Shown here one piece after another: positions 1 to 8,028 of a DNA stretch of 34,122 bases (positions are counted from its first letter, which is position 1; the number at the start of each line of letters is the position of its first letter). The notes under the pieces were generated by a model that saw nothing but the letters and a program-made list of their open reading frames with translations, made no database searches and had not been told where the DNA came from. The DNA is from Oribacterium sp. (GTDB taxonomy: Bacteria > Bacillota_A > Clostridia > Lachnospirales > Lachnospiraceae), in NCBI GenBank assembly GCA_004554245.1, contig SFND01000023.1:1-34122 (forward strand), given 5' to 3'. A program made the translations under genes and the position numbers.

Positions 1-13
1 AGACGAGTGAAGC

Positions 14-121
14 GTGAAGATTTACTTCCACATTCACGAGTATGCGGCATCTACGACAGTAGATGTGCTGGTAGGTTTGATGTTTTATCTACAGAATAAA
101 CATATGAGCAGTATTCAGTGA
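14..121 (+). other. Possible tail of an upstream gene or short ORF
   Basis: A 35-codon reading frame runs from a GTG at 14 to a TGA at 119-121, immediately before a strong terminator. The same frame has a stop at 8-10, so it is not the plain continuation of a long upstream gene. A second frame is open from position 1 to a TAA at 97-99. No family is recognised and no clear ribosome binding site precedes the GTG. An inverted repeat (CATCTAC/GTAGATG, about 49-66) lies inside, so this stretch could equally be untranslated 3' RNA. Confidence 0.15.
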
Positions 122-127
122 ATGTTC

Positions 128-158
128 AGAACCATGGAGTTTTCCATGGTTCTTTTTT
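128..158 (+). terminator. Rho-independent terminator
   Basis: An 11-bp inverted repeat (AGAACCATGGA / TCCATGGTTCT) with a 3-nt loop is followed by a run of T. It closes whatever transcript enters the window from the left and isolates the LysR gene that follows. Confidence 0.85.
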
Positions 159-187
159 TGTTTCGATTTATGCAAAATGTGCTATTA

Positions 188-218
188 TTGAAGAAACTAT
201 ATACGATTCCTGTATATA
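188..218 (+). promoter_or_regulatory. Promoter with LysR-type dyad (TATATAC-N7-GTATATA)
   Basis: A perfect 7-bp inverted repeat lies at 198-204 and 212-218 with a 7-bp spacer, and it contains a T-N11-A core (T202, A214) typical of LysR-regulator boxes. It sits directly before the LysR gene and overlaps a candidate -10 (TGTATA at 211-216, or TATATA at 213-218) paired with TTGAAG at 188-193. The position suggests autorepression. The dyad is seen directly; its function is inferred. Confidence 0.5.
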
Positions 219-231
219 TGAGGAGTACATG

Positions 232-1131
232 ATGGATACAGATAATCTGAAAATCTACCTCGAAATCGCGCGCCTGAAGAATATCAGTGCTGCGGCGAAA
301 AGTCTCAATATGACGCAGTCGACGGTGAGCCGCCGGCTCCAGATGCTGGAGGAGGAGATGGATACCCGCCTGGTGATACGAAACCGTGGCGTCGAAAACA
401 TTGCCCTGACGCCGTCTGGTGAACAGCTGGTGCCGCTCTCAGCTCAGCTTCTCCGCATGGAGAAGGATATGCTGCAGCTTGGCCAGCACTCGAAGAAGAA
501 CCGTCTTCGGATATCCGTGCCGGACAGCATCATGTCCTATAAACTGAAGCCGTTTTTTCGCCGCCTGGTCGAGGAGTTCCGCGATTCGGGGATCACACTG
601 ATGATGTCGGACTCCATTCCGATCAGTGAGATGGTGCGGGACCGTCAGATCGACATCGGCATCACGAATAATATCGTTCCCTTCGCAGAACTGAAAAAGC
701 ATGAACTTTTCAGAGAAAGCTATGTGCTTGTGACGCACGAGAAGAAGGAACGTCGAGAGGGTGAAAAAGTTCATATGAAAATGCTGGATCCGGCTCATGA
801 GGTGTATCATATTTTCTCGCAGGACTTCAATCGCTGGCATAACTACTGGATCCATCCGGGCAACGAAAAGGCACGTGTTAATCTCGCGCATGTCGCCATC
901 GACTTTTTGACCGATGAAAAGGACTGGACGATTTTGCCGGAATCGGTTGCACAGACGCTGATTGAAGAACGGCGGGGAAATGACGATTTACATATGTATG
1001 CGTTGGCCCCGGATGTTCCAGAACGTGTCGCCATCGCGGTGACGAATCGAAATGCCGGACAGGAGACGGCACGCCTGACGGACGAGGTGATACGACTGCT
1101 CAAGTTATGGCTGGCAGGGGAGGATGTGTAG
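232..1131 (+). CDS. LysR family transcriptional regulator
   Basis: A DNA-binding regulator of about 299 residues, the usual LysR length. The N-terminal winged helix-turn-helix (about residues 1-60) contains the hallmark pattern ISAAAKSLNMTQSTVSRRLQ, followed by a linker helix and a periplasmic-binding-protein-like effector domain (about 90-290). AGGAG at 221-225 lies 6 nt before the ATG at 232; the ATG at 229 is the alternative start, and the in-frame GTG at 118 lies upstream of a terminator and is unlikely. It is transcribed toward pepF and the peptide transporter and has an autoregulatory-looking dyad over its promoter. The effector is unknown; peptides or amino acids are possible from context only. 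Confidence 0.9.
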   Translation: MDTDNLKIYLEIARLKNISAAAKSLNMTQSTVSRRLQMLEEEMDTRLVIRNRGVENIALTPSGEQLVPLSAQLLRMEKDMLQLGQHSKKNRLRISVPDSIMSYKLKPFFRRLVEEFRDSGITLMMSDSIPISEMVRDRQIDIGITNNIVPFAELKKHELFRESYVLVTHEKKERREGEKVHMKMLDPAHEVYHIFSQDFNRWHNYWIHPGNEKARVNLAHVAIDFLTDEKDWTILPESVAQTLIEERRGNDDLHMYALAPDVPERVAIAVTNRNAGQETARLTDEVIRLLKLWLAGEDV

Positions 1132-1257
1132 ACGGCCACGGACTGGTAGCGATGAATCCGGTACAGCTAAGTGCTTTCATCGTTTTCAGCATGAACGGTG
1201 ATGCTTCTATATGGAAGAAAGGCGATGCAGCATCGTGGCTGCAGAAAGGAAGGTAAT

Positions 1258-3054
1258 ATGGCAGAAGCTTTAAAGGAACGGAAAGACATGGATCCGGCAT
1301 ATCAGTGGGATCTGTCAAGCTTATATACGGATGATGCGGCATGGGAGACGGCGCTTCAGGGACTCGATGAGTGCATCACGAAAACGGCGGCGTTCGAGGG
1401 GACGCTGACGACGGCGGAGGCGATCCGCGCCTACTTCGATGCGAGTACCGAGCTCGGCGGTCAGCTGACGGATGTTTTTTCGTATGCGTTTATGCGGAAG
1501 AGTGAGGACACGCGGCAGGAGGCGGCACAGAGTATGTACAGCCGCGCGTATGCGAAGTATGTGCAGGCGGAGACTGCGCTGAGCTTCGCAGAACCGGAGA
1601 TACTGTCGCTGCCGGAGGAGACACTCCGGGCTTTTACAGAGGCAGAAGTGCTGAAGCCGTATCACTATCAGATGGTGAAGCTGCTTCGCCAGAAGCCGCA
1701 TACCCTGAGCGCAGCGGAGGAGAAGCTGCTGGCAGGGCTCGGTGAAGTGATGGCGGTGCCGAAGAACGTAGCGGATAATCTGCAGGACGCGGACCTTCTC
1801 TTCGATGCGGTGAAGGACAGTGCAGGCGAGGAGCATGAGCTGAACGGTTCGAACTTCATCCTGCTGGAGACCTCCCAGGATCGAACCCTTCGTGAGAATG
1901 CGTTTCGTAGCTTCTACAAGAGCTACAAGAATCACATCCATACATTTGCAGCGGCGTATGCCGGCCAGGTAAAGGCGGATATCGCCGAGGCGGGGATGCG
2001 GCACTACGAGTCTGCGCAGGCGATGTATGCTTTCGGAGAAGGCGTTCCGACCACGGTTTGCGACCATCTCATCGCGGCGGTACATAAGTGGATGCCGCTC
2101 ATGTATCGCTATGTGGCCCTTCGCAAGAAGATCCTCGGGGTATCCGAGCTTCACTACTATGATCTCTATGCGCCGCTCTCTGCAGGTGTGCAGCGCAGCT
2201 ACAGCTATGAAGAGGCGCAGTCGATGATCCTGGACGCGATTCGTCCGCTCGGCGACGACTATCGCGCGACGGTCCAGCGTGGATTTCGGGAGCATTGGAT
2301 CGATGTATATCCGAACCGGGGCAAGGAAGGTGGCGCGTACTCGAACAGCACCTACCGCTCGAAGCCGTACATCCTCACGAATTTCACCGGGACGCTCGAC
2401 GCGGTGTCGACGATCGCGCATGAGATGGGCCACTCCATGCACAGCTACCTCTCGAACCACCACCAGCCGCAGCAGAGTGCCGACTATACCATCTTCGTCG
2501 CCGAGGTGGCATCGACGGTCAATGAAAACCTCCTGGTGGAAGATCTCCTCTCGCAGAGCGGTGATGACCAGGAGAAGATGGCGCTGTTGAATCAGTACCT
2601 CGAGGGCTTCAAGGGGACGGTGTACCGGCAGACGATGTTTGCTGAGTTTGAGAAGCGAGCGCATGAGATGGCCGCGCGAGGGGAGGCGCTCCACGCGTCC
2701 TCGCTCAGTAAGCTCTATCGCGAGCTGATCGCGCAGTATTTCGGACCGGAGCTCGTGATCGACGAGGAGGTACAGTACGAGTGGGCACGGATTCCGCACT
2801 TCTATTCGCCGTTTTATGTTTATAAATATGCGACGAGCTACTCTGCTGCGGTGGCGATTTCTGACGCGCTGCTGCACGAGGGAGAAGCGGCGAGAAAGCG
2901 CTACCTCGCGTTCCTGTCGCTCGGTGGTTCGATGGATCCGCTCGAGGAGCTCCGCCATGCCGGGGTGGATTTCACGAGCCCGGCACCGGTGGAGGCCGCG
3001 CTTCGGAAGTTTGAAGAAGTGCTGGATGCGGCGGAGAAGCTGATCGCGGAGTGA
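1258..3054 (+). CDS. pepF: Oligoendopeptidase F, M3 family
   Basis: A cytoplasmic zinc endopeptidase of 598 residues, matching the roughly 600-residue PepF group of the M3 (thimet) family. The zinc motif HEMGH is at residues 388-392 and the third ligand glutamate is E416 in AEVASTVNE. A C-terminal segment rich in FYSPFYVYKYATSY-type aromatics is characteristic of PepF. The start is the ATG at 1258 with AAAGGAAGG just upstream; a longer frame from 1198 lacks a ribosome binding site. No signal peptide is present. It lies upstream of a peptide ABC transporter but is separated from it by a terminator, so it would process imported oligopeptides without sharing that transcript. Confidence 0.95.
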   Translation: MAEALKERKDMDPAYQWDLSSLYTDDAAWETALQGLDECITKTAAFEGTLTTAEAIRAYFDASTELGGQLTDVFSYAFMRKSEDTRQEAAQSMYSRAYAKYVQAETALSFAEPEILSLPEETLRAFTEAEVLKPYHYQMVKLLRQKPHTLSAAEEKLLAGLGEVMAVPKNVADNLQDADLLFDAVKDSAGEEHELNGSNFILLETSQDRTLRENAFRSFYKSYKNHIHTFAAAYAGQVKADIAEAGMRHYESAQAMYAFGEGVPTTVCDHLIAAVHKWMPLMYRYVALRKKILGVSELHYYDLYAPLSAGVQRSYSYEEAQSMILDAIRPLGDDYRATVQRGFREHWIDVYPNRGKEGGAYSNSTYRSKPYILTNFTGTLDAVSTIAHEMGHSMHSYLSNHHQPQQSADYTIFVAEVASTVNENLLVEDLLSQSGDDQEKMALLNQYLEGFKGTVYRQTMFAEFEKRAHEMAARGEALHASSLSKLYRELIAQYFGPELVIDEEVQYEWARIPHFYSPFYVYKYATSYSAAVAISDALLHEGEAARKRYLAFLSLGGSMDPLEELRHAGVDFTSPAPVEAALRKFEEVLDAAEKLIAE

Positions 3055-3167
3055 GCGGCGAAGCGAGCTGCGTCTCGCGAAGATGTTAAGCTGTGCTCTC
3101 GGGACCTGTGTGGTCGATGGACAGAGGCAGCGATCATAAAATCGGGAATAGGATAAAACAGGCAGTA

Positions 3168-3211
3168 CCGCTGAACACGGATGAGGAGACGGAAGTGTTC
3201 AGCGGTTTTTT
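3168..3211 (+). terminator. Rho-independent terminator after pepF
   Basis: Perfect 11-bp arms (CCGCTGAACAC at 3168-3178 and GTGTTCAGCGG at 3195-3205) are followed by six T. The rest of the 357-nt gap between pepF and the binding-protein gene holds the promoter and cre-like site described next. Confidence 0.9.
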
Positions 3212-3278
3212 AACGCAATTTCATCATAACCAGTACTGAAAAAGTTTTATTATTTCTAAAAATCATGTCAAATAATGC

Positions 3279-3307
3279 TTGCATAACTATGCGTCGATGG
3301 ATAGAAT
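3279..3307 (+). promoter_or_regulatory. Promoter of the peptide transporter operon
   Basis: TTGCAT (3279-3284), a 17-bp spacer and TAGAAT (3302-3307) form a plausible sigma-A promoter. The predicted start near 3314 leaves a leader of about 100 nt before the binding-protein gene. Confidence 0.5.
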
Positions 3308-3334
3308 AGTTTAAAGCTTTTATGTGGTGGTGGT

Positions 3335-3348
3335 TTAAAGCGTTTACA
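3335..3348 (+). promoter_or_regulatory. cre-like catabolite control site
   Basis: TTAAAGCGTTTACA matches the cre consensus TGWAANCGNTNWCA at every defined base except position 2. It lies about 20-35 nt downstream of the predicted transcription start, a location where CcpA usually acts as a roadblock. The 9-mer GTTTAAAGC also occurs at 3309-3317, exactly 24 bp upstream of its copy at 3333-3341, so two related half-sites may act together. CcpA binding is inferred. Confidence 0.55.
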
Positions 3349-3411
3349 TGTGGTTAACGACTTTGCACATCATATGAAAGCGAATAGGGGTAAAGAAAGA
3401 AGGAAACAGAA

Positions 3412-5028
3412 ATGAAAAAAACACTAGCAGGATTATTCCTGAGCTGTGTGCTGGCAGCATCTCTCGTTGCATGTGGCGGATCAAAGGATTCCGCAGGCAC
3501 AGCTCCATCCAGCAACCCTGCCTCTGCAGGTACAGAAACAGCGGCAGCTGCCACTGCCACGGGCGATAAGGTCGTACGTGTGGCGACGGTAGATCCACAG
3601 GTCGCACTCGACCCACAGCAGTATACGTACAGTATCGTCATGAAGATCACGGATAACGTGATGGAGTCGCTGCTGACGACCTCGGAAGAGGGTCTCGAGC
3701 CGACACTGCTGACTGCGATGCCGACGATTTCCGATGACAACTTGACCTACAGCTTCGAGCTGCTTCCGGATGTGAAGTTCCATGATGGAACCACACTGAA
3801 GGCATCGGATGTAAAGTATTCCTACGAGCGTCTGGTTAAAATGGCGAAGATGGCGACACTGCTCGAGAATGTCGAGGGCTATGAGGCATTCAGTAATGGT
3901 GAGGCTGATGAACTCTCCGGTATTCAGGTACAGGACGATACACATTTTACCATTAAGCTTAGCAAGCCATATGCACCGTTCCTTTCTGTTCTGTCAACTG
4001 CGTACTGTGCTATTTATCCAGAGGCTGCTTGTGAGGCTGCCGGAGATAACTGGGGTATGAGCACCCTGATCGGTACCGGTCCATTCAAGCTGGACAGCTA
4101 CCAGACTGGTGTTGGTGTTACTCTTTCACGCTTTGATGATTATCATGGTGATGTTGCGAAGCTGTCTGGTGTGGATTATAAGTTCATCGAGGATGTAAAT
4201 ACACAGGTACTCGAGTTCCAGAAGGGCAATGTTGACTACGTAGATGTTGACCCGTCCATCTATCCGGTATACTCCAGCAATCCGGAGCTGAAGGATGAGA
4301 TGCACGGCTTCCAGCCGATTGGTAACTATAGCCTGACCTTAAACTCAAAGACCTTCCCGGATCCGAAGGTAAGAGAAGCGATCGCACTCAGTGTCGATCG
4401 TAAGTCAATCTGTGACAGCATTCTGCATGGCACAGCAACGGTACCGACCTCCTACATCCCGTCCGGTATCCTCGGTCACGATGACAGCCTTCCAGAGTTC
4501 GAGTATAACCCGGAAAAGGCGAAGGAGCTTCTGGCGGAGGCTGGTTATCCGGATGGCATCGATCTTCGCGTAACTGTAAATACGAAGTATGCGGGCAATG
4601 TAGCCATCGCCACTGCATTTCAGCAGCAGGCGAAGCCGGCCGGCATCCGTGTAGAGGTAGAGCAGGTGGACTCTGCGGCATGGTCTGACATGAAGAAGAA
4701 CGGTGGTGTAGACTGTGGTATTAGTAACTGGTATGTAGATTATACTGACCCGGAGAGCATGCTCTATCCGATGACAAAGACCGATACCAACTCCAGCTTC
4801 TGGCACAACGCTGAGTTCGATCAGCTCCTCGAGGATGGTATCGCAACGACCGATGATGCAAAGCGTCAGGAGATCTATGCGAAGGCAGAGCACATCATGA
4901 CCAGAGAAGACTGGGCGACGACACCGCTGTATAACGAGACGAAGTTCTACTTATTAAACTCGAAGATCACTGGATTCCAGATGGATTTCACCTTCCGTAT
5001 GTTCTGGAAGAACGCAGATATTCAGTAA
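3412..5028 (+). CDS. Peptide ABC transporter substrate-binding lipoprotein
   Basis: Extracellular solute-binding protein of family 5 (DppA/OppA type), 538 residues. A lipoprotein signal peptide (MKKTLAGLFLSCVLAASLVA) ends at a lipobox cysteine, C21, and is followed by a Ser/Ala/Gly-rich linker (about 22-55). The mature part has family hallmarks such as the region LTYSFELLPDVKFHDGTTLK and the FKLDSYQTG stretch. It is the first gene of an operon with permeases and ATPases in the order A-B-C-D-F. An imperfect hairpin between it and the first permease could give excess binding protein. The substrate is probably di- or oligopeptides, with murein peptides likely from the downstream epimerase; exact specificity cannot be read from sequence. 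Confidence 0.93.
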   Translation: MKKTLAGLFLSCVLAASLVACGGSKDSAGTAPSSNPASAGTETAAAATATGDKVVRVATVDPQVALDPQQYTYSIVMKITDNVMESLLTTSEEGLEPTLLTAMPTISDDNLTYSFELLPDVKFHDGTTLKASDVKYSYERLVKMAKMATLLENVEGYEAFSNGEADELSGIQVQDDTHFTIKLSKPYAPFLSVLSTAYCAIYPEAACEAAGDNWGMSTLIGTGPFKLDSYQTGVGVTLSRFDDYHGDVAKLSGVDYKFIEDVNTQVLEFQKGNVDYVDVDPSIYPVYSSNPELKDEMHGFQPIGNYSLTLNSKTFPDPKVREAIALSVDRKSICDSILHGTATVPTSYIPSGILGHDDSLPEFEYNPEKAKELLAEAGYPDGIDLRVTVNTKYAGNVAIATAFQQQAKPAGIRVEVEQVDSAAWSDMKKNGGVDCGISNWYVDYTDPESMLYPMTKTDTNSSFWHNAEFDQLLEDGIATTDDAKRQEIYAKAEHIMTREDWATTPLYNETKFYLLNSKITGFQMDFTFRMFWKNADIQ

Positions 5029-5120
5029 TGAAACGTTGATCGCACTTCGATGAAACTTCCGCAGAACATGCTGGAACGATGATCGAAGTCCATGAAAGTG
5101 AATTACATTTTTCAGAGAAC

Positions 5121-5155
5121 AGGGGGCTGTGAATGTCTACAGTCCCTCTTTTCTC
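5121..5155 (+). terminator. Imperfect hairpin, possible attenuator
   Basis: AGGGGGCTGT and ACAGTCCCT pair with a small internal loop, and the stem is followed by a CTTTTCTCTT tract. It lies between the binding-protein gene and the first permease gene, so it would reduce rather than stop transcription into the membrane genes. Confidence 0.45.
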
Positions 5156-5175
5156 TTATATTTAGGAGAAAAAGC

Positions 5176-6108
5176 ATGGTTTCTTATACGGGAAAACGTC
5201 TGCTGCAGACAGTCTTCGTACTGTTCGGCATCAGCTTGATCACGTTTATTCTTCTTCAGGTCGTACCGGGCGATCCGGTAGCCCTGATGCTTGAAAAACG
5301 TGCCGATCCTGAAACAATCGCCAAGGTACGCAGCCAGCTCGGTCTGGATCTGCCGTATCATGTGCAGTATCTGAATTTTATCAAGGGCGCGATTCATCTG
5401 GATTTCGGAACGTCCTACTTTACGAAGGAAGCAGTAACCGATGCACTCATCCGCAGCTTCAAGGTGACCGCGAAGCTCGCCTGCATGTCCTTCGTTTTCG
5501 CTGCCATCATCGGTATTCCGTGTGGCATTTTCGCAGCCGTACAGAGAGGCAAGGGCATCGACACCGTCGTTATGGTACTGGCGATGATCGGTGTCTCGGC
5601 ACCGGCCTTCTGGGTAGCGATCATCTTACAGATCGCCTTCGGCTTAAAGCTCAACCTTCTCCCGATTTCCGGCTTCGATACGCCAGCGTCGTACATCCTT
5701 CCGAGTATCGCGCTGGGTGCACGTTACGCGGGAAGTATGGCGAGAATTACGAGAACCAGTATGCTCGAGGTGATGGGACAGGATTATATCCGTACCGCGA
5801 AGGCGAAGGGTGTCAGCCGCTGGTCCGTCGTTATGAAGCATGCGCTGAAAAATGCGATGATTCCGATCGTAACACTCGTCGGAACGGATTTCGGTTATAT
5901 GCTGACCGGATCTATGCTGATTGAAAAGGTATTCTCCATTCCGGGCATCGGAAAGCTCGCGGTCGATGCGATGTCGAACCGTGATCTGCCTCTCCTGGAA
6001 GGTACAGTAATGTATATTGCATTTGTGTTCGTCATCGTCAATCTGATCGTCGATCTCTCCTATGCATTTCTGGACCCACGTATCCGTTATGGGAAAGGAG
6101 CGGCTTAA
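5176..6108 (+). CDS. Peptide ABC transporter permease, DppB type
   Basis: Inner-membrane permease of 310 residues with the DppB/OppB pattern: a first membrane helix at about residues 9-30 ending in VVPGDPV, then an external segment, then five more helices. The EAA-type loop contacting the ATPase is visible as DYIRTAKAKGVSRWSVVMKH. The start is the ATG at 5176 preceded by TTAGGAG; the frame extends upstream to 5092 but that part crosses the hairpin and lacks a ribosome binding site. The next permease gene begins 4 nt after its stop, which indicates translational coupling. Confidence 0.93.
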   Translation: MVSYTGKRLLQTVFVLFGISLITFILLQVVPGDPVALMLEKRADPETIAKVRSQLGLDLPYHVQYLNFIKGAIHLDFGTSYFTKEAVTDALIRSFKVTAKLACMSFVFAAIIGIPCGIFAAVQRGKGIDTVVMVLAMIGVSAPAFWVAIILQIAFGLKLNLLPISGFDTPASYILPSIALGARYAGSMARITRTSMLEVMGQDYIRTAKAKGVSRWSVVMKHALKNAMIPIVTLVGTDFGYMLTGSMLIEKVFSIPGIGKLAVDAMSNRDLPLLEGTVMYIAFVFVIVNLIVDLSYAFLDPRIRYGKGAA

Positions 6109-6111
6109 GCG

Positions 6112-7029
6112 ATGGCAAAAAAAGTATTTGGTTTTTTTAATAAACAGAAGCAGTTCGAACAGGACATCACCGAGGGCGGCATGCAGTACTCCAGCTTCTA
6201 CGGGGATGCGCTGCACCGCTTAAAGAAGAATAAGATGGCGATGTTCTGCGCCGGTCTCTTACTGATTCTTATCCTGATCGCGATTCTGGCCCCACTGATC
6301 TCACCGTATGATCCGAACTATCAGGATTATAACGCGGTACTCGGAGAGCCATGTAAAGCGCATCTTTTCGGAACCGATGAGTACGGTCGTGATATTCTCT
6401 CACGTATCCTCTATGGTTCCAGAGTCTCCATCAGTATCGGTATCGTCGCACAGATCGTCGCATCGATCGTCGGCATCGCACTCGGATCCCTCGCCGGTTA
6501 CTATGGTGGATGGCTCGACAATGTGATTTCCCGTGTGATGGAGATCTTCCAGGCCTTCCCGGATCTGATCTTCGCGATGGCCATCATGACCTTCATGGGC
6601 AAGGGCGTGCTGAACCTCTTCATCGCGCTCGGACTGCTCACCTGGGTACGTACTGCACGTATGATTCGTGCATCGGTTATGCAGCTGAAGGAAAAGGAGT
6701 ATATCGAGGCGAGCCGCGCCTGTGGCGCATCGACCTACTGGATCATCATGAAGGGACTGGTTCCGAACTGTCTCTCCACGATCATCGTCCTGGTCACCCT
6801 GGGTATCCCGAATGCCATCATGTATGAGGCATCCCTGAGCTTCCTCGGTATCGGTATCCAGCCACCGACCCCATCCTGGGGCAACATGATCAGTGCCGCA
6901 CAGACCTTCATCAGCTACCGTCCGGTATACAGCATCATGCCGGGTGTTGCGATCATGATCACGGTGATTGCATTTAACATTTTCGGCGATGGTCTGAGAG
7001 ATGCACTGGACCCGAAGTTACGTGGATAG
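6112..7029 (+). CDS. Peptide ABC transporter permease, DppC type
   Basis: Second permease of the peptide transporter, 305 residues. A cytoplasmic N-terminal tail (about 1-40) carries the run HRLKKNKMA typical of DppC/OppC, followed by a membrane helix ending at SPYDPN. The conserved HLFGTDEYGRDILSRI stretch of this subfamily is present, and the EAA loop reads YIEASRACGASTYWIIMKG. It forms the channel with the DppB-type protein encoded immediately upstream and is followed after 12 nt by the first ATPase gene. Confidence 0.94.
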   Translation: MAKKVFGFFNKQKQFEQDITEGGMQYSSFYGDALHRLKKNKMAMFCAGLLLILILIAILAPLISPYDPNYQDYNAVLGEPCKAHLFGTDEYGRDILSRILYGSRVSISIGIVAQIVASIVGIALGSLAGYYGGWLDNVISRVMEIFQAFPDLIFAMAIMTFMGKGVLNLFIALGLLTWVRTARMIRASVMQLKEKEYIEASRACGASTYWIIMKGLVPNCLSTIIVLVTLGIPNAIMYEASLSFLGIGIQPPTPSWGNMISAAQTFISYRPVYSIMPGVAIMITVIAFNIFGDGLRDALDPKLRG

Positions 7030-7041
7030 GAGGCATGAGAG

Positions 7042-8028
7042 ATGGCAGATAAAATTTTACAGGTAAAGAATCTGAAAACCTACTTTCATACCGAGGCCGG
7101 CCTCGTAAAAGCGGTCAATGATGTTTCCTTCGATGTGGAGAAAGGAAAAACGCTGGGTATCGTAGGTGAGTCCGGCTGTGGAAAGAGTATGACTTCTCTT
7201 TCCATCATGCGACTGATCGAGAAGCCGGGGCAGATCGAGGGCGGCGAGATCCTCCTCGAGGGAAAAGATATCGTAAAGATGTCCGAGGATGAGATGCGTA
7301 AGATCCGCGGCAAGAAGATCGCGATGATTTTCCAGGAGCCGATGACCTCCCTGAATCCGGTGTTTACCATCGGACAGCAGCTCATCGAGGCACTTCTTCT
7401 TCATGAAAACATGACGAAAAAGGAAGCAAAGGAGCGTGCGATCGAGATGCTGAAGCTCGTGAAGATCCCGCTCGCAGAGCGTCGCTTCGACGAGTACCCG
7501 CATCAGCTTTCCGGTGGTATGCGTCAGCGTGTGATGATCGCGATGGCACTGTGCTGTAATCCGGAGCTCCTGATCTGTGACGAGCCGACCACGGCCCTCG
7601 ATGTGACGATCCAGGCGCAGATCCTCGATCTGATCAACGAGCTGAAGGAGAAGACCGGTACCTCGGTTATGATGATCACCCATGATCTCGGTGTCATCGC
7701 CGAAGTGGCGGATGATGTCATGGTTATGTACGCCGGCCAGGTGGTCGAGAAGGCAAGCTGTGATCAGATCTTCGATCAGCCGCTGCATCCGTATACCGAT
7801 GGCCTGATGAAGTGTATTCCGAAGCTCGATGACGATGACACGAAGGAGCTGAGCGTCATCAAGGGTATGGTCCCAAGCTTCGACGATATGCCGGCGGGCT
7901 GCGCCTTCTGTCCGAGATGTCCGGAGGCACGCGAGATCTGTCGCTGTAAGATGCCGGAACTCGTGGATGTAGAAGGTCGTAAGGTACGTTGCTTCAAATA
8001 TACGAAGGAGTGGGAGGAGAACGTCTGA
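7042..8028 (+). CDS. Peptide ABC transporter ATPase, DppD type
   Basis: Cytoplasmic ATPase of 328 residues. Walker A GESGCGKS at 42-49, Q-loop in FQEPMTSLNP, signature LSGGM at 156-160 and Walker B LLICDEP at about 176-182 are all intact. The C-terminal oligopeptide-transporter extension has the clustered cysteines GCAFCPRCPEAREICRC, which in DppD-type proteins can bind an iron-sulfur cluster. It overlaps the next ATPase gene by 1 nt (TGATG), so the two are probably made in equal amounts and act as the heterodimer energising the two permeases. Confidence 0.94.
   Translation: MADKILQVKNLKTYFHTEAGLVKAVNDVSFDVEKGKTLGIVGESGCGKSMTSLSIMRLIEKPGQIEGGEILLEGKDIVKMSEDEMRKIRGKKIAMIFQEPMTSLNPVFTIGQQLIEALLLHENMTKKEAKERAIEMLKLVKIPLAERRFDEYPHQLSGGMRQRVMIAMALCCNPELLICDEPTTALDVTIQAQILDLINELKEKTGTSVMMITHDLGVIAEVADDVMVMYAGQVVEKASCDQIFDQPLHPYTDGLMKCIPKLDDDDTKELSVIKGMVPSFDDMPAGCAFCPRCPEAREICRCKMPELVDVEGRKVRCFKYTKEWEENV

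Noticed and set aside
118..231. N-terminal extension of the first LysR gene from a GTG at 118
   Set aside because: It would read through a strong terminator and the promoter dyad; the ATG at 232 has a good ribosome binding site and gives the normal LysR start.
1321..2958. 545-codon open frame on the minus strand
   Set aside because: It is fully antisense to pepF, is arginine/leucine-rich without family motifs, and arises from the GC-skewed third positions of pepF.
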